Notes: generated by a model from the letters alone, not told the origin. Numbered from the stretch's first letter, positions 25,131 through 34,097 are shown. The stretch: 64,000 bases of DNA from Paraburkholderia tuberum STM678 (GCF_902833905.1 NZ_CADFGP010000017.1:1-64000), one strand, 5' to 3'. A program made the numbers and translations.

Positions 25131-25376
25131 ACGGCTCACTCCGGCGCAGGCGTCGCGGCGGCCGCGAGCAACGCGGACTCCCCGCGACCGCCGTCTTCTC
25201 CCGCGGGCGCGACCGGTTCTTCGCTGTTGCTCGAGCCTTGCGAGCGCCCCTTGCGACGACTCGCCCAGAACGCCAAGCAACGGCAGCACGACGCTTCAGG
25301 GATTCGGCCGGCAAAGACCACCGGCCGTTGGCAACGAAAGGCAGCGGCCGTGTCGCCACGGCGCCGCCTCGTGCGA
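25131..25376. other. Gene-free stretch downstream of catA
   Basis: No coding frame of believable composition. A GCCGGC...CCGGC palindrome near 25308-25325 could help end catA transcription, but no T tract follows it. Confidence 0.35.
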
Positions 25377-26312
25377 TTACGCTTCGGCCGAAGCGCGCGG
25401 ACGATGGACGAGCTGGTTGTCCTTACCCTGGACCAGCGGCGTGATCGTGAAGTTGAACTCGATCTCCTTGTACGTATCGGCCTTCAGGCCCAGCGCCGCG
25501 CCACCGCTTTTCTCGACGACCGGCGGAATCAGCTCTTCGCGCGTTGCGTACGCGAAGTCGTCCCAGATCAGCGGATCGCCTTCGATGTTGAACTGCGTGG
25601 TCAGCTTGCGATGGCCGTCGCTGCTGACGAAGAAGTGCACGTGCGCCGGACGGTTGCCGTGACGGCCCAGCACGTTCAGCAACTGCTGCGTCGAGCCGTG
25701 CGGCGGGCAGCCGTAGCCTACCGGCATCAGCGTGCGGACCTCGTACTTGCCGTCGGCGCCGGTCTTCACCGCGCCGCGCAGGTTGAAGTCGCTCTGCGCG
25801 CCGGTCGGATCGAAGTGCGAGTAGAAGCCCTTCGAGTTCGCGTGCCAGCACTCGACGACCGCGCCGGCGACCGGCTTGCCGTCCAGATCCTTGACCGTGC
25901 CGCGAATCACCAGCGGGCCCGCGTCTTCGTCCGGGTTGATGTCGATCTTCGAGACGCCCTCGCGCACCGTCGCGCCGGCGACGTACAGCGGGCCTTCGAT
26001 CGTACGCGGCGTGCCGCCTTCGAGACCGATCTTCTTGTCCTCGGCGTCCATGCGGATGTCGAGATACTTCTCGAGACCGAGGCCGGCCGCGAGCAGCGCC
26101 GCTTCGCCGTCCTGACCGAGCTTGTTCAGATAGTTGACGCCGGCCCAGACTTCGTCGGGCGTGATGTCGAGGTCATCGATTGCCTTGAACAGGTCGCCCA
26201 GCAGACGGAAAACGATCTGCTGGAAACGCGCGTTGCCACTCCCGGCATCGACGTTGGAAGCGGCTTTCAGCAGATCCTGCACTTCTTTGGTTTCAAATAC
26301 TTTGACGCTCAC
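25377..26312 (-). CDS. catA: Catechol 1,2-dioxygenase
   Basis: 311 residues, starting with GTG at 26312 behind GGAG. The N-terminal dimer helices (VDAGSGNARFQQIVFRLLGDLF), the intradiol core GPLYVAGA and the iron ligands (Tyr in VGYGCPPHG region and the two His in NRPAHVHFF) are present. It opens catechol between the hydroxyls to cis,cis-muconate, the entry to the beta-ketoadipate pathway. It is the last gene of catB-catC-catA. Confidence 0.96.
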   Translation of the reverse strand: MSVKVFETKEVQDLLKAASNVDAGSGNARFQQIVFRLLGDLFKAIDDLDITPDEVWAGVNYLNKLGQDGEAALLAAGLGLEKYLDIRMDAEDKKIGLEGGTPRTIEGPLYVAGATVREGVSKIDINPDEDAGPLVIRGTVKDLDGKPVAGAVVECWHANSKGFYSHFDPTGAQSDFNLRGAVKTGADGKYEVRTLMPVGYGCPPHGSTQQLLNVLGRHGNRPAHVHFFVSSDGHRKLTTQFNIEGDPLIWDDFAYATREELIPPVVEKSGGAALGLKADTYKEIEFNFTITPLVQGKDNQLVHRPRASAEA

Positions 26313-26390
26313 GATGACTGTCTCCAGTTGGTATAGGGGGAAAAGATGGCTTTGGATGCGCTCGCCGTCAAAAGCGCCTGGCCCCTGGGC

Positions 26391-26681
26391 TCAGATGTCG
26401 CCGTCCCGAATCGACGACGGGTGACGACACAGAGGCGTCACCGAAATCTTCATGTACGGGAACAGAGGCAAGCCGGACAGAATGTCGTGAAGTTCGGCAT
26501 TGCTCTCTACATCGAAGATGCTGTAATTCGCGTACTCGCCAACGAGGCGCCAGATATGACGCCACTTGCCGCTACGCTGGAGCTCCTGCGAGTAAGCCTT
26601 CTCGCGGGTCTTGATTTCGTTCGCCACTTCGGCCGGCATGTCGACCGGCAGGTGCACGTCCATTCGCACATGGAAAAGCAT
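26391..26681 (-). CDS. catC: Muconolactone delta-isomerase
   Basis: 96 residues, the family length. MLFHVRMDVHLPVDMP, then KAYSQELQRSGKWRHIWRL and the end MKISVTPLCRHPSSI are canonical; the glutamate near the KxxE motif and His in the barrel are retained. It isomerises muconolactone to beta-ketoadipate enol-lactone. 27 bases downstream of catB, with AGAGGATT as ribosome binding site. Confidence 0.95.
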   Translation of the reverse strand: MLFHVRMDVHLPVDMPAEVANEIKTREKAYSQELQRSGKWRHIWRLVGEYANYSIFDVESNAELHDILSGLPLFPYMKISVTPLCRHPSSIRDGDI

Positions 26682-26708
26682 CGTTGAATCCTCTTGATCT
26701 AAATCCGT

Positions 26709-27872
26709 TTAGCGGGTGACCTTCATCAGCCCGTCTCGCGTGAATCGCTCGACCTTCGCCTCGTCGAGTTCGATGCCGAGACCCGGGCCTTTCGGCACGG
26801 TCAGTTCGAAGTCGCTGTAGTCGAGCGGCGTGGTCAGAATTTCTTCGGTGATCAGCAACGGCCCGAACAGCTCGGTGCCCCATTGCAGATTCGCGAAGCT
26901 CGCGAACAGATGCGCCGACGCCACCGTGCTGCACGCACCTTCGAGCATCGTGCCGCCGTACAACTCGATGCCGGCGGCATCTGCGATCGCGGCCACGCGC
27001 TGCGCGGCGAACAGGCCCCCGCTCTGTTCGATCTTGATCGCGAACACATCGGCGCCGCCGTTCTTCGCGATCTCGAACGCGCTGTCCGGGCCTTGCAAGA
27101 CTTCGTCGGCCATCAGCGCGACCGGGAAGCGGCGCATCAGTCGCGCGAGCGCCGCGGCGGACGCGACCGGCTGCTCGACCAGATCGCAGCCCGCATCGGC
27201 CAGCGCCGGAATCGCCCAGGCGGCCTGGGTCTCGCTCCACGCCATGTTCACGTCGACGCGCACCGCGGCGCGCTCGCCGACCGCTTTCTTGATCTCGGTG
27301 ACGTGTTTGATGTCGGTCTTCAGTTCCTTCGCGCCGATCTTCAGCTTGAAGACCTTGTGGCGGCGCACGTCGAGCATGTGCTCGGCTTCGGCGATGTCCT
27401 TCGCCGTATCGCCCGACGCGAGCGTCCACGCAACCGGCAGGCGCTCACGGCGACGGCCGCCGAGCAGCTCGCTCACCGGCACGCCGAGACGTTTGCCTTG
27501 CGCGTCGAGCAGCGCGGTTTCGAGCGCGCTCTTCGAGAAATGATTGACCTTGACCAGCTTGCCGAGGTGCGCCATCAGCGCCTGGATCTGCGTCGCGTCC
27601 TTGCCGATCATCGCCGGGGCGAAGTAGGCGTCGATCGCGAGCTTCATTGCTTCGGGGCTTTCCGGGCCGTAGGCCATGCCGGCGATCGTGGTGCCTTCGC
27701 CAATCCCGACGATGCCGTCGCTGCAGTAGACCTTGACCAGCATCAGCGTCTGCCCGTACATCGTGGCGACCGACAGCTTGTGAGGGCGGATCGTCGGCAG
27801 ATCGACGAGGCGGGTTTCGATACGTTCGATGGTCGCTTGGGTCATGGCGGCTGCGGCGGGAAGTGAGTTCAT
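26709..27872 (-). CDS. catB: Muconate cycloisomerase
   Basis: 387 residues from ATG 27872; ATG 27845 (MTQATIERIET) is an alternative and neither has a strong ribosome binding site. It is an enolase-superfamily enzyme: the KxK catalytic pair (KLKIGAK, about residue 167), metal ligands in VDVNMAW, DLVEQPV and MADEVLQGP, and KIEQSGG. It lactonises cis,cis-muconate. First gene of the cat operon, behind a LysR-type operator. Confidence 0.95.
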   Translation of the reverse strand: MNSLPAAAAMTQATIERIETRLVDLPTIRPHKLSVATMYGQTLMLVKVYCSDGIVGIGEGTTIAGMAYGPESPEAMKLAIDAYFAPAMIGKDATQIQALMAHLGKLVKVNHFSKSALETALLDAQGKRLGVPVSELLGGRRRERLPVAWTLASGDTAKDIAEAEHMLDVRRHKVFKLKIGAKELKTDIKHVTEIKKAVGERAAVRVDVNMAWSETQAAWAIPALADAGCDLVEQPVASAAALARLMRRFPVALMADEVLQGPDSAFEIAKNGGADVFAIKIEQSGGLFAAQRVAAIADAAGIELYGGTMLEGACSTVASAHLFASFANLQWGTELFGPLLITEEILTTPLDYSDFELTVPKGPGLGIELDEAKVERFTRDGLMKVTR

Positions 27873-27880
27873 TGGATGTT

Positions 27881-27911
27881 TTTATACCCTTCGCCCGTTT
27901 GGCCCGTCCAA
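27881..27911 (-). promoter_or_regulatory. Promoter of the cat operon
   Basis: On the minus strand TTGGAC (27911-27906) and TATAAA (27886-27881) are 19 bases apart, a long spacer typical of promoters that need a LysR-type activator. ATAC half-sites at 27911-27914 and 27884-27887 overlap it. Transcription would start very close to the first catB ATG. Confidence 0.5.
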
Positions 27912-27930
27912 TACTTTTCCTGTCCTTTTT

Positions 27931-27947
27931 CATACCTGCAGGGTATG
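27931..27947. promoter_or_regulatory. LysR-type operator (CatR/BenM/CatM type)
   Basis: CATACCTGCAGGGTATG is a near-perfect palindrome containing ATAC-N7-GTAT, the recognition sequence known for muconate-responsive CatM and BenM. It sits about 20 bases upstream of the -35 box, where such regulators bind. No regulator gene lies beside it in this window. Confidence 0.65.
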
Positions 27948-28151
27948 GTGAGGCCAGCAAGCCCGGCCTTTCTATGGATTTTGCATTGCACCATGCAGGT
28001 GGGGCATCGAAAATGAGGCCCGTTTTTGCGCCTCAAACATGACGTAAGTCAATGTTCGATGCATGGAGAGCATGTTGTGTAACCACCCGGATCGCGCAGT
28101 GAGTACTCCGTCGTTTCGGACTGCGGTTCATGCGCGCGGGCAACACTGCCC
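27948..28151. other. Intergenic region between the cat operator and the GMC oxidoreductase
   Basis: About 200 bases with no gene. A catR gene would be expected here in divergent orientation in many relatives, but nothing remains of one. No terminator for the minus-strand operon ending at 28152 was obvious. Confidence 0.45.
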
Positions 28152-29795
28152 CTACAACTCGCCGCGCGCGGCTAGCGCGGCGATGCGCTCGGCGGTGCGA
28201 CACGCGATCGCCTGAATCGTCAGCGACGGATTCACGCCGCCCACGGTCGGAAACACCGAGCCGTCGCACACCCACAGGTTGCGGATGTCCCAACTGCGGC
28301 AGTCCGCGTCGACGACGCTCGTCGACGGATCGTCACCCATGCGCGCGGTGCCGTTCAGGTGGCAGGTGTCGTCGGTCTCGCGCCAGATCTCCTTGCCGCC
28401 CGCGGCCGCGAGCGCCTGCTCCATGAAGTCGAGCGAATGCGCGATGAGCCGCTTGTCGTTGTCGCACCATGAATAGGTGACGCGCGCGATCGGCAGCCCG
28501 TACTGGTCCTTCTCGTCGGCAAGCGTCACGCGGTTGCGCTGCTGCGGCAGCATCTCGCCGACGATCTTCAGCCCCGCCTGGTGGTTGTACTTGAGCATCT
28601 CCGCGCCGAGCGCGTCGCCCCACAAGCCGCGGCCATTCTGCACCGCGACCCATCCGTTCGGCAGCGGCCCCTGGCTCATGTAGCAGTAGCCGCCGAAAAA
28701 ATCTTTGCCCTTGTCTTCGTAGTTCCAGTGCTCGGTGAGCGCGAGCGACGGCGGCCCCTTGTACCAGCGGATGTCTTCATCGAAGGTGCCGTAGACGCCC
28801 TGATTCGACTGCGCCATCAGGTTTTTGCCTACGAGTCCCGAACTGTTCGCGAGTCCGTCGGGAAAGCGGCTGTTGGCCGACATCAGCAACAGGCGCGGCG
28901 TTTCGATCGCGTAGCCGGCCACCGCCACGTGCTTCGCGCGCTGGAATCGCCAGCGTCCTTCGCGCAGATATTCGACGCCGGTGGCGAGCCCCGCGTCGTT
29001 GGTGACGACGCGGCCGACCATCGCCAGATCGCGCACCTCGGCGCCGGCTCGCAGCGCACGCGGGATCCACGTGACGAGCGCGCTTTGCTTCGCGTTGGTC
29101 GCGCAGCCGGACACGCAAAAGCCGCGGTACACGCACGGATGCGCGCGGCCACGGGGCGCGGAGAGGGTCGCGAGCGGCGTCGGGCTCCAGCCGATGCCGA
29201 GCGCCTCGGCGCCGCGCGCGAGCACCAGCGCCGCCGCGTTCAGCTCATGCGCGCGATACGGATAACGCGGCCGCTTCGGCCCCCACGGATAGTTCACCGG
29301 TCCGGAGATTTTCAGCGCGTCCTCGACCTCGCCGTAGTAGTGCCACATCTCGCGCCAGTCGAGCGGCCAGTCGGCGCCATAGCCGAGCACGCTGCGCGAC
29401 TTGAACCACTCGGGCCGAAAGCGCAGCGACACCATCGCGAAATGGACCGTGCTGCCGCCCACCGCCTTGCCGCTGTTGTTGTTGCCGAGCTTCAACGGAT
29501 TGTCGCCGTCGCAGATGCGCTCGTCGGTCCAGAACAGTTTTTCCTGATGCGCTTCGTCAGACGCGAACTCTTCGAGCGGACGCCACCACGCGCCGGCATC
29601 GAACGCGACGACCTTGAAGCCTTTTTCCGCAAGCCGGCACGCAAGCGTGCCACCGCCGGCGCCGGTGCCGACGATCGCGAAATCGACTTCCTCGCTGTCA
29701 GCGTACGTGCGCATCGGCACCCAGCCGCCGCGCTGGAACACATCGGGTGCGCGGCCGTCCTTGCCGCGTGGCCGTTGCTGCGCGTCATCGGACAC
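28152..29795 (-). CDS. GMC family FAD-dependent oxidoreductase
   Basis: 547 residues from GTG 29795, which has AAGGAGAA five bases upstream; an ATG at 29822 would add nine residues. VDFAIVGTGAGGGTLACRLAEKG is the FAD Rossmann motif, GKAVGGSTVHFAMV and the C-terminal DTCHLNGTARMG and VDADCRSWDIRNLWVCDGSVFPTVGGVNPSLT are GMC signatures. It is of the gluconate/sugar dehydrogenase type that pairs with a subunit-3 protein, encoded immediately upstream with an 11-base overlap. Substrate unknown; electron acceptor not encoded nearby. Confidence 0.88.
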   Translation of the reverse strand: MSDDAQQRPRGKDGRAPDVFQRGGWVPMRTYADSEEVDFAIVGTGAGGGTLACRLAEKGFKVVAFDAGAWWRPLEEFASDEAHQEKLFWTDERICDGDNPLKLGNNNSGKAVGGSTVHFAMVSLRFRPEWFKSRSVLGYGADWPLDWREMWHYYGEVEDALKISGPVNYPWGPKRPRYPYRAHELNAAALVLARGAEALGIGWSPTPLATLSAPRGRAHPCVYRGFCVSGCATNAKQSALVTWIPRALRAGAEVRDLAMVGRVVTNDAGLATGVEYLREGRWRFQRAKHVAVAGYAIETPRLLLMSANSRFPDGLANSSGLVGKNLMAQSNQGVYGTFDEDIRWYKGPPSLALTEHWNYEDKGKDFFGGYCYMSQGPLPNGWVAVQNGRGLWGDALGAEMLKYNHQAGLKIVGEMLPQQRNRVTLADEKDQYGLPIARVTYSWCDNDKRLIAHSLDFMEQALAAAGGKEIWRETDDTCHLNGTARMGDDPSTSVVDADCRSWDIRNLWVCDGSVFPTVGGVNPSLTIQAIACRTAERIAALAARGEL

Positions 29796-30450
29796 GGCGG
29801 TTCTCCTTCGCGGCCTGCTCATGGGTGTCGGGCGTCGCTTCGACCGCCTCCCACGGATCGCGCCGGTTCAGGTACATGCGCACATAGCCGCGCGGATTCG
29901 CCGGGCCGCCGAAGCCGATCTCGCTCCACGCGTGCGGGTGCGAGTAGTAGAGCCCGCAGATGTCGTGCAGCACGCGCTCGCCGAAGAACAGCTTCGACGG
30001 CATGCCGCGCCACGCGGGGTTCGTCAGTTCGCCGCGCTGCATCTCGCCGAGCAGCGCGATCTGCGTGTCCTCTGCGAGGCTCGCGAACGGCAGGCCGCCC
30101 CGTTCGCGGCACTCGGCATCGAGCGCGGCGAGCCCGATGCGCCAGGCGTCGCGCATCGGCGGCAAACGGGCGTCGCGGTAGCCGTCGTTGCCATTGCCGG
30201 CGAGCCGCGCGTCGAGCAGGGCGGCGAGCGGCACCACCGGTTGCGCATTCGCTTGCGGCACGATGCGGGCGCACAGCGACGTGACCGCGAGCCATTCGAC
30301 CGCGTTGAAAAAGCGCGGCTCGAGTGGTGTCGCGAGGCGTTCGGCGATCACCGCGCGGGTGTGCGCGTCCCACGACGGCGTCGTGCGTTTGTCGAGCACG
30401 TCGTAGCCGGGATAGCGGGTAACTCGGGTCGAGCGTGGTCGGTTGGTCAT
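29785..30450 (-). CDS. Gluconate 2-dehydrogenase subunit 3 family protein
   Basis: 221 residues. FFNAVEWLAVTSLCARIVPQ, LDAECRERGGLPFASL and FGERVLHDICGLYYSHPHAWSEIG follow the subunit-3 family, which supports a GMC-type catalytic subunit. Relatives usually carry a Tat signal; none is visible here, so the complex may stay in the cytoplasm. GGGAG lies eight bases before the ATG, which overlaps the stop of the upstream membrane protein (ATGA). Confidence 0.85.
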   Translation of the reverse strand: MTNRPRSTRVTRYPGYDVLDKRTTPSWDAHTRAVIAERLATPLEPRFFNAVEWLAVTSLCARIVPQANAQPVVPLAALLDARLAGNGNDGYRDARLPPMRDAWRIGLAALDAECRERGGLPFASLAEDTQIALLGEMQRGELTNPAWRGMPSKLFFGERVLHDICGLYYSHPHAWSEIGFGGPANPRGYVRMYLNRRDPWEAVEATPDTHEQAAKENRRVR

Positions 30451-31484
30451 TTTTCAGTCTCCCGCAGACGCAGTGCGGCGAGCCCGGCGAGCGCCAGCGC
30501 GGAAAAGCTCGGCGGCGCGGGCAGCGGCGGCCCGTCGAACAGATTCTGGCTCCAGTTGCGCCAGCCGCCCTGACGACGCGCGATCCCGCGCGCGTGAAAA
30601 CCCGCGCCGACAAAGCCGAGCACGGTCGTGACGCGTAACCAGAGCCGCGTGTACCAGCGCTCGCGCGGAGCGGACAGCGCGGCATGCGCGAGCAGCGCGG
30701 CGGTGATGGGCGCAATGCTGACCGGCGCGTACATCGCGCGATGCTGAAACGCGCCACGAAAATGCAGCAGCGCGGCCTCCCCCACCGTGCCGACGAGACC
30801 CGCCGCGACCAGCAGACCGAGCGCCTGACCGGCCGGCATGCCGAGCAGTTGCGGGTCGTCTGCGGGCTCGTCGCGCAAGCGTTCGGCGACGGCACCGAGC
30901 GCGCCTGACAGCAGCAACGCGCTCGGCGCGCCGAGCGGTGCCGCGTGAAACAGGTTGTTCCAGCTCCAGCCGCCCGGCCGCTTCATCACGTTGTAGAAAT
31001 GGAAGCCCGTGCCGGCGATGCCCGAAGCCGCCGCGGCCAGATAGATCGCATGGCGCGCGCGATGCGTCTGGCCGCGACGATCCGCGCCACCATGCAGGCC
31101 CGCGGCGAGCGACAGAGTCGCGCTGACGAGTGGCGTGAACATCGCGGGGTTGTCGAACGAGCCGCGGTAGTGCTCCATCGCGCTGTCGGCGAGCACCGAC
31201 AGCGCGAGCAGCGCGGAGCTGTGGTTGAAGGTGCGGGCCGCTTCGACGTGTGCCTCCACCTCGGCGGTGGGTTCGCTCGCGTGCACGCGCGCCGGCGCGC
31301 GCTGATGGCTGCGGGCGGCACACGTCGGGAACGTCACGGATGCCCGACGCTCGTGGTGTTGCGGGCCGCTCTCACGCCGTTCGCGATGCGACTCAGGTCT
31401 TCCCGCGCCGCGCGCGGCCAAGGCCGCGACGGCCGTCACCGCCGCCGCCGTGTACAGCAATCCGGGTACGCGTGAAGAGCCCAT
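30447..31484 (-). CDS. Integral membrane protein of unknown function
   Basis: 345 residues. A first membrane segment (LLYTAAAVTAVAALAA) is followed by a polar, Arg/His-rich stretch of about 60 residues, then about six more hydrophobic segments. Two similar halves can be seen: HYRGSFDNPAMFTPLVSATLSL ... GFHFYNVMKRPGGWSWNNLF and HFRGAFQHRAMYAPVSIAPITA ... GFHARGIARRQGGWRNWSQNLF, so the protein arose by internal duplication. No known family was recognised. Its translational coupling with the dehydrogenase genes suggests a membrane anchor or electron-transfer partner. Confidence 0.7.
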   Translation of the reverse strand: MGSSRVPGLLYTAAAVTAVAALAARGAGRPESHRERRESGPQHHERRASVTFPTCAARSHQRAPARVHASEPTAEVEAHVEAARTFNHSSALLALSVLADSAMEHYRGSFDNPAMFTPLVSATLSLAAGLHGGADRRGQTHRARHAIYLAAAASGIAGTGFHFYNVMKRPGGWSWNNLFHAAPLGAPSALLLSGALGAVAERLRDEPADDPQLLGMPAGQALGLLVAAGLVGTVGEAALLHFRGAFQHRAMYAPVSIAPITAALLAHAALSAPRERWYTRLWLRVTTVLGFVGAGFHARGIARRQGGWRNWSQNLFDGPPLPAPPSFSALALAGLAALRLRETEK

Positions 31485-31513
31485 CGATATCCCTTCCTTG
31501 TCGTGGCCTTGCT

Positions 31514-32635
31514 TTATTTGATGAGGTAGCGCTCGGCGTCACCATGCTTGAACTCGAGCCCGCAACCGGGCCGCGACAGATCCGGCTCCATCTGGCCGTC
31601 GCGCAACCGCGGCGCACCGTCGAACAGCATGGCTTCGATCCGGACGTGGTCATGGAACCACTCCTGATGGCGCAAGCGCGGCGCCGCGCACGCGACGTGC
31701 AGATGCAGCGCCGGTGCGCAATGCGCGGACAGCGGCACGTGATACGCGTCGCACAGCGCGGCGGCCTGCAGAAAGCCGGTGATGCCGCCGCAACGGCTCG
31801 CGTCGGCCTGCAGCACATCGACGGCCCCCGCCGCGAGCAGGTGGCGGAAGTCGTCGAGCGTGTAGCCGTATTCGCCGGCGGCGATCTCCATGCCGGCCGG
31901 CACGCGCTCGCGTACGCCGCGCAGGCCCGCTTCGTCGTCCGAAGACACGGGCTCCTCGAACCAGCTCACCTGGTGCTCGGCGAAACGTTGCGCGTAGTAC
32001 AGCGCCCGTTGCGGCGTGAACGCGCCGTTCGCGTCGACGAACAGGCCCGCGCCGCCGATCGCCGCGCGCGCCGCCGCGACGCGCGCCGGGTCCTTGTCCG
32101 GCTCGCTGCCGATTTTCATCTTTACCCACCGGCAGCCGTCCTGCGCGACCCAGCCGGCGAACTGCTGCTGCAAGCGCTGGTTCGTATACGTGGTGAAGCC
32201 GCCGCTGCCGTAAGCCGGCACGGCCGGGCGCAACGCGCCGAGCAGCCCGACGAGCGGCACGCCGAGCAGCTTCGCCTTCAGGTCCCACAGCGCGCAGTCG
32301 ATTGCCGAAATGGCTGTCGCGGCCAGTCCCGCGCGGCCGAGATTGCGCACCTGGCGTTGCAACCGTTGCCAATGCGCGCCGACGTCCAATCCGTCGTAAT
32401 TCAGCACGCAGGCGGCGAGCGCGCCCTGGATCAGCGCGACGATGCACGCATCGCTGTACGTGTAGCCGATGCCGGTGTCGCCGCCCGCGTCGACCTCGAC
32501 GACGACCAGCGTCGTCGCGTCCCACGCGAACGTGCCGTCGGCCTCCGGCGCGTCGGTCGGAATGCGGTACGCGCTCGCGCGCAGCGCGCTCACGGGCGCT
32601 TGCGACGAGCCCCCGCTCGTGGCGCCGCGCTTCAT
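31514..32635 (-). CDS. Enolase-superfamily enzyme, mandelate racemase/muconate lactonising group
   Basis: 373 residues. KMKIG (KxK, about residue 167), the metal ligands FVDANGAF, WFEEPVSSDD and IAAGEYGYT, and the His of LSAHCAPALH give a mandelate-racemase-type active site (K..K with a D/H dyad), pointing to an acid-sugar dehydratase or epimerase rather than a cycloisomerase. It heads the minus-strand operon that continues with the membrane protein 29 bases downstream. Together they suggest oxidation and dehydration of a sugar or sugar acid. The substrate cannot be named. Confidence 0.85.
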   Translation of the reverse strand: MKRGATSGGSSQAPVSALRASAYRIPTDAPEADGTFAWDATTLVVVEVDAGGDTGIGYTYSDACIVALIQGALAACVLNYDGLDVGAHWQRLQRQVRNLGRAGLAATAISAIDCALWDLKAKLLGVPLVGLLGALRPAVPAYGSGGFTTYTNQRLQQQFAGWVAQDGCRWVKMKIGSEPDKDPARVAAARAAIGGAGLFVDANGAFTPQRALYYAQRFAEHQVSWFEEPVSSDDEAGLRGVRERVPAGMEIAAGEYGYTLDDFRHLLAAGAVDVLQADASRCGGITGFLQAAALCDAYHVPLSAHCAPALHLHVACAAPRLRHQEWFHDHVRIEAMLFDGAPRLRDGQMEPDLSRPGCGLEFKHGDAERYLIK

Positions 32636-32963
32636 CGACGCGCTCCTTGCGCGCGCGCGTGACGCCCTTCATTGATGCAACAGCCGACGGTCCCCGACAT
32701 TCCGGTCTCCAGGTGGTAGTGAGACGAAGCTGCCTGCTGCGTCGCAAGTACCGTTCCGCACTATTGCAATCCGTAAAGCGGGCCGCGCTGGAGCACACTT
32801 CGCGTTGCCGCCAACGCCACTCGCGCGCGCGCCCACCGTTTCGACGAGCATGGCAACCCCGCCCGGCTCGTCACGGTCGGCCGAACGGCCTATGTCGTCT
32901 GGCGGAGGCGACTTGGGCTCGCGCGTGGCGTAAAATACGCGCTTTCCCGAAAAACTCGCCAAC
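32636..32963. other. Divergent intergenic region before ribB
   Basis: No gene. A TAAAAT box at 32931-32936 is a likely -10 for ribB. I looked for an FMN riboswitch (RFN element), common before ribB in betaproteobacteria, and did not see its conserved blocks. Confidence 0.5.
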
Positions 32964-34097
32964 ATGACGCTCGCCTCCACCCAAGAGATCATTGCCGAAC
33001 TGAAAGCCGGCCGGATGGTGATCCTCGTCGACGAAGAAGACCGCGAGAACGAGGGCGACCTCGTGATCGCCGCCGAGTTTGTCACTCCGGAAGCGATCAA
33101 TTTCATGGCTCGCTACGGCCGCGGCCTGATCTGCCTGACGCTGACCCAGGATCGCTGCCAGCAGCTGAACCTGCCGCTGATGACCTACCGCAACGGCACG
33201 CAGTACGGCACCGCGTTCACGGTCAGCATCGAAGCGGCCGAAGGCGTGACGACCGGCATCTCGGCGGCCGACCGGGCCCGCACGATCGCGGCCGCGGTCG
33301 CGCCGGACGCGAAAGCCGAGCACATCGTGCAGCCGGGCCATATCTTCCCGATCATGGCCCAGCCGGGCGGCGTGCTGGTGCGCGCCGGCCATACCGAGGC
33401 CGGCTGCGACTTCACGAGGCTCGCGGGCCTCACGCCTGCCGCGGTGATCTGCGAAGTGATCAAGGACGACGGCACGATGGCGCGTCTGCCGGACCTGCTC
33501 GAGTTCGGCAACGAGCACGGCCTGAAGACCGGCACGATCGCCGATCTGATTCACTATCGCAGCCGCACCGAGTCGATCGTCGAGCGTGTCTGCGAACGTA
33601 CGATGCAAACCGCGCACGGCGCGTTCCGCGCGGTCATGTATCTCGATCAGCCGAGCGGCCAGCCGCACATCGCGCTGGTGCGCGGCACGCCGATGCCCGA
33701 TCGCGACACGCCGGTGCGCGTGCACGAGCCGCTGTCGGTGCTGGATCTGCTCGAAGTCGGCGAATCCACCCATTCGTGGACGCTGGACGCGGCCATCCAG
33801 GAAATCGCAGAACGCGATCTCGGCGTGGTCGTACTGCTGAACTGCGGCGACTCGAAAGACCATCTGATCGACGTCTTCAAGGCGTTCGACTCGAAGGAAA
33901 AAGCGGACGCGCTGAAGCGCCGGCCGGTCGACTTCAAGACCTACGGCATCGGCGCGCAGATTCTGCGCGATCTCGGCGTCGGCAAGATGCAGGTGCTGTC
34001 GAATCCACGCAAGCTCGGCAGCATGTCGGGTTATGGTCTCGAAGTCACGGGCTTCATTCCGATGCCCGGCAGCAAAACGCAAGCCCCGCAACTCTGA
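32964..34097 (+). CDS. ribB: 3,4-dihydroxy-2-butanone 4-phosphate synthase with degenerate GTP cyclohydrolase II domain
   Basis: 377 residues. The N-terminal synthase (1 to about 205) is complete: DEEDRENEGDLVIAAEF, YGTAFTVSIEA, HIFPIMAQPGGVLVRAGHTEA. The C-terminal half has a RibA-like fold (FRAVMYLDQ ... DVFKAFDSKEKADALKR ... YGIGAQILRDLG) but lacks the three zinc cysteines that GTP cyclohydrolase II needs, so only the synthase should be active. This arrangement is common in betaproteobacteria. It is followed by ribH and nusB. Confidence 0.93.
   Translation: MTLASTQEIIAELKAGRMVILVDEEDRENEGDLVIAAEFVTPEAINFMARYGRGLICLTLTQDRCQQLNLPLMTYRNGTQYGTAFTVSIEAAEGVTTGISAADRARTIAAAVAPDAKAEHIVQPGHIFPIMAQPGGVLVRAGHTEAGCDFTRLAGLTPAAVICEVIKDDGTMARLPDLLEFGNEHGLKTGTIADLIHYRSRTESIVERVCERTMQTAHGAFRAVMYLDQPSGQPHIALVRGTPMPDRDTPVRVHEPLSVLDLLEVGESTHSWTLDAAIQEIAERDLGVVVLLNCGDSKDHLIDVFKAFDSKEKADALKRRPVDFKTYGIGAQILRDLGVGKMQVLSNPRKLGSMSGYGLEVTGFIPMPGSKTQAPQL

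Noticed and set aside
32636..32963. FMN riboswitch before ribB
   Set aside because: The conserved RFN blocks are absent here and also upstream of ribD.
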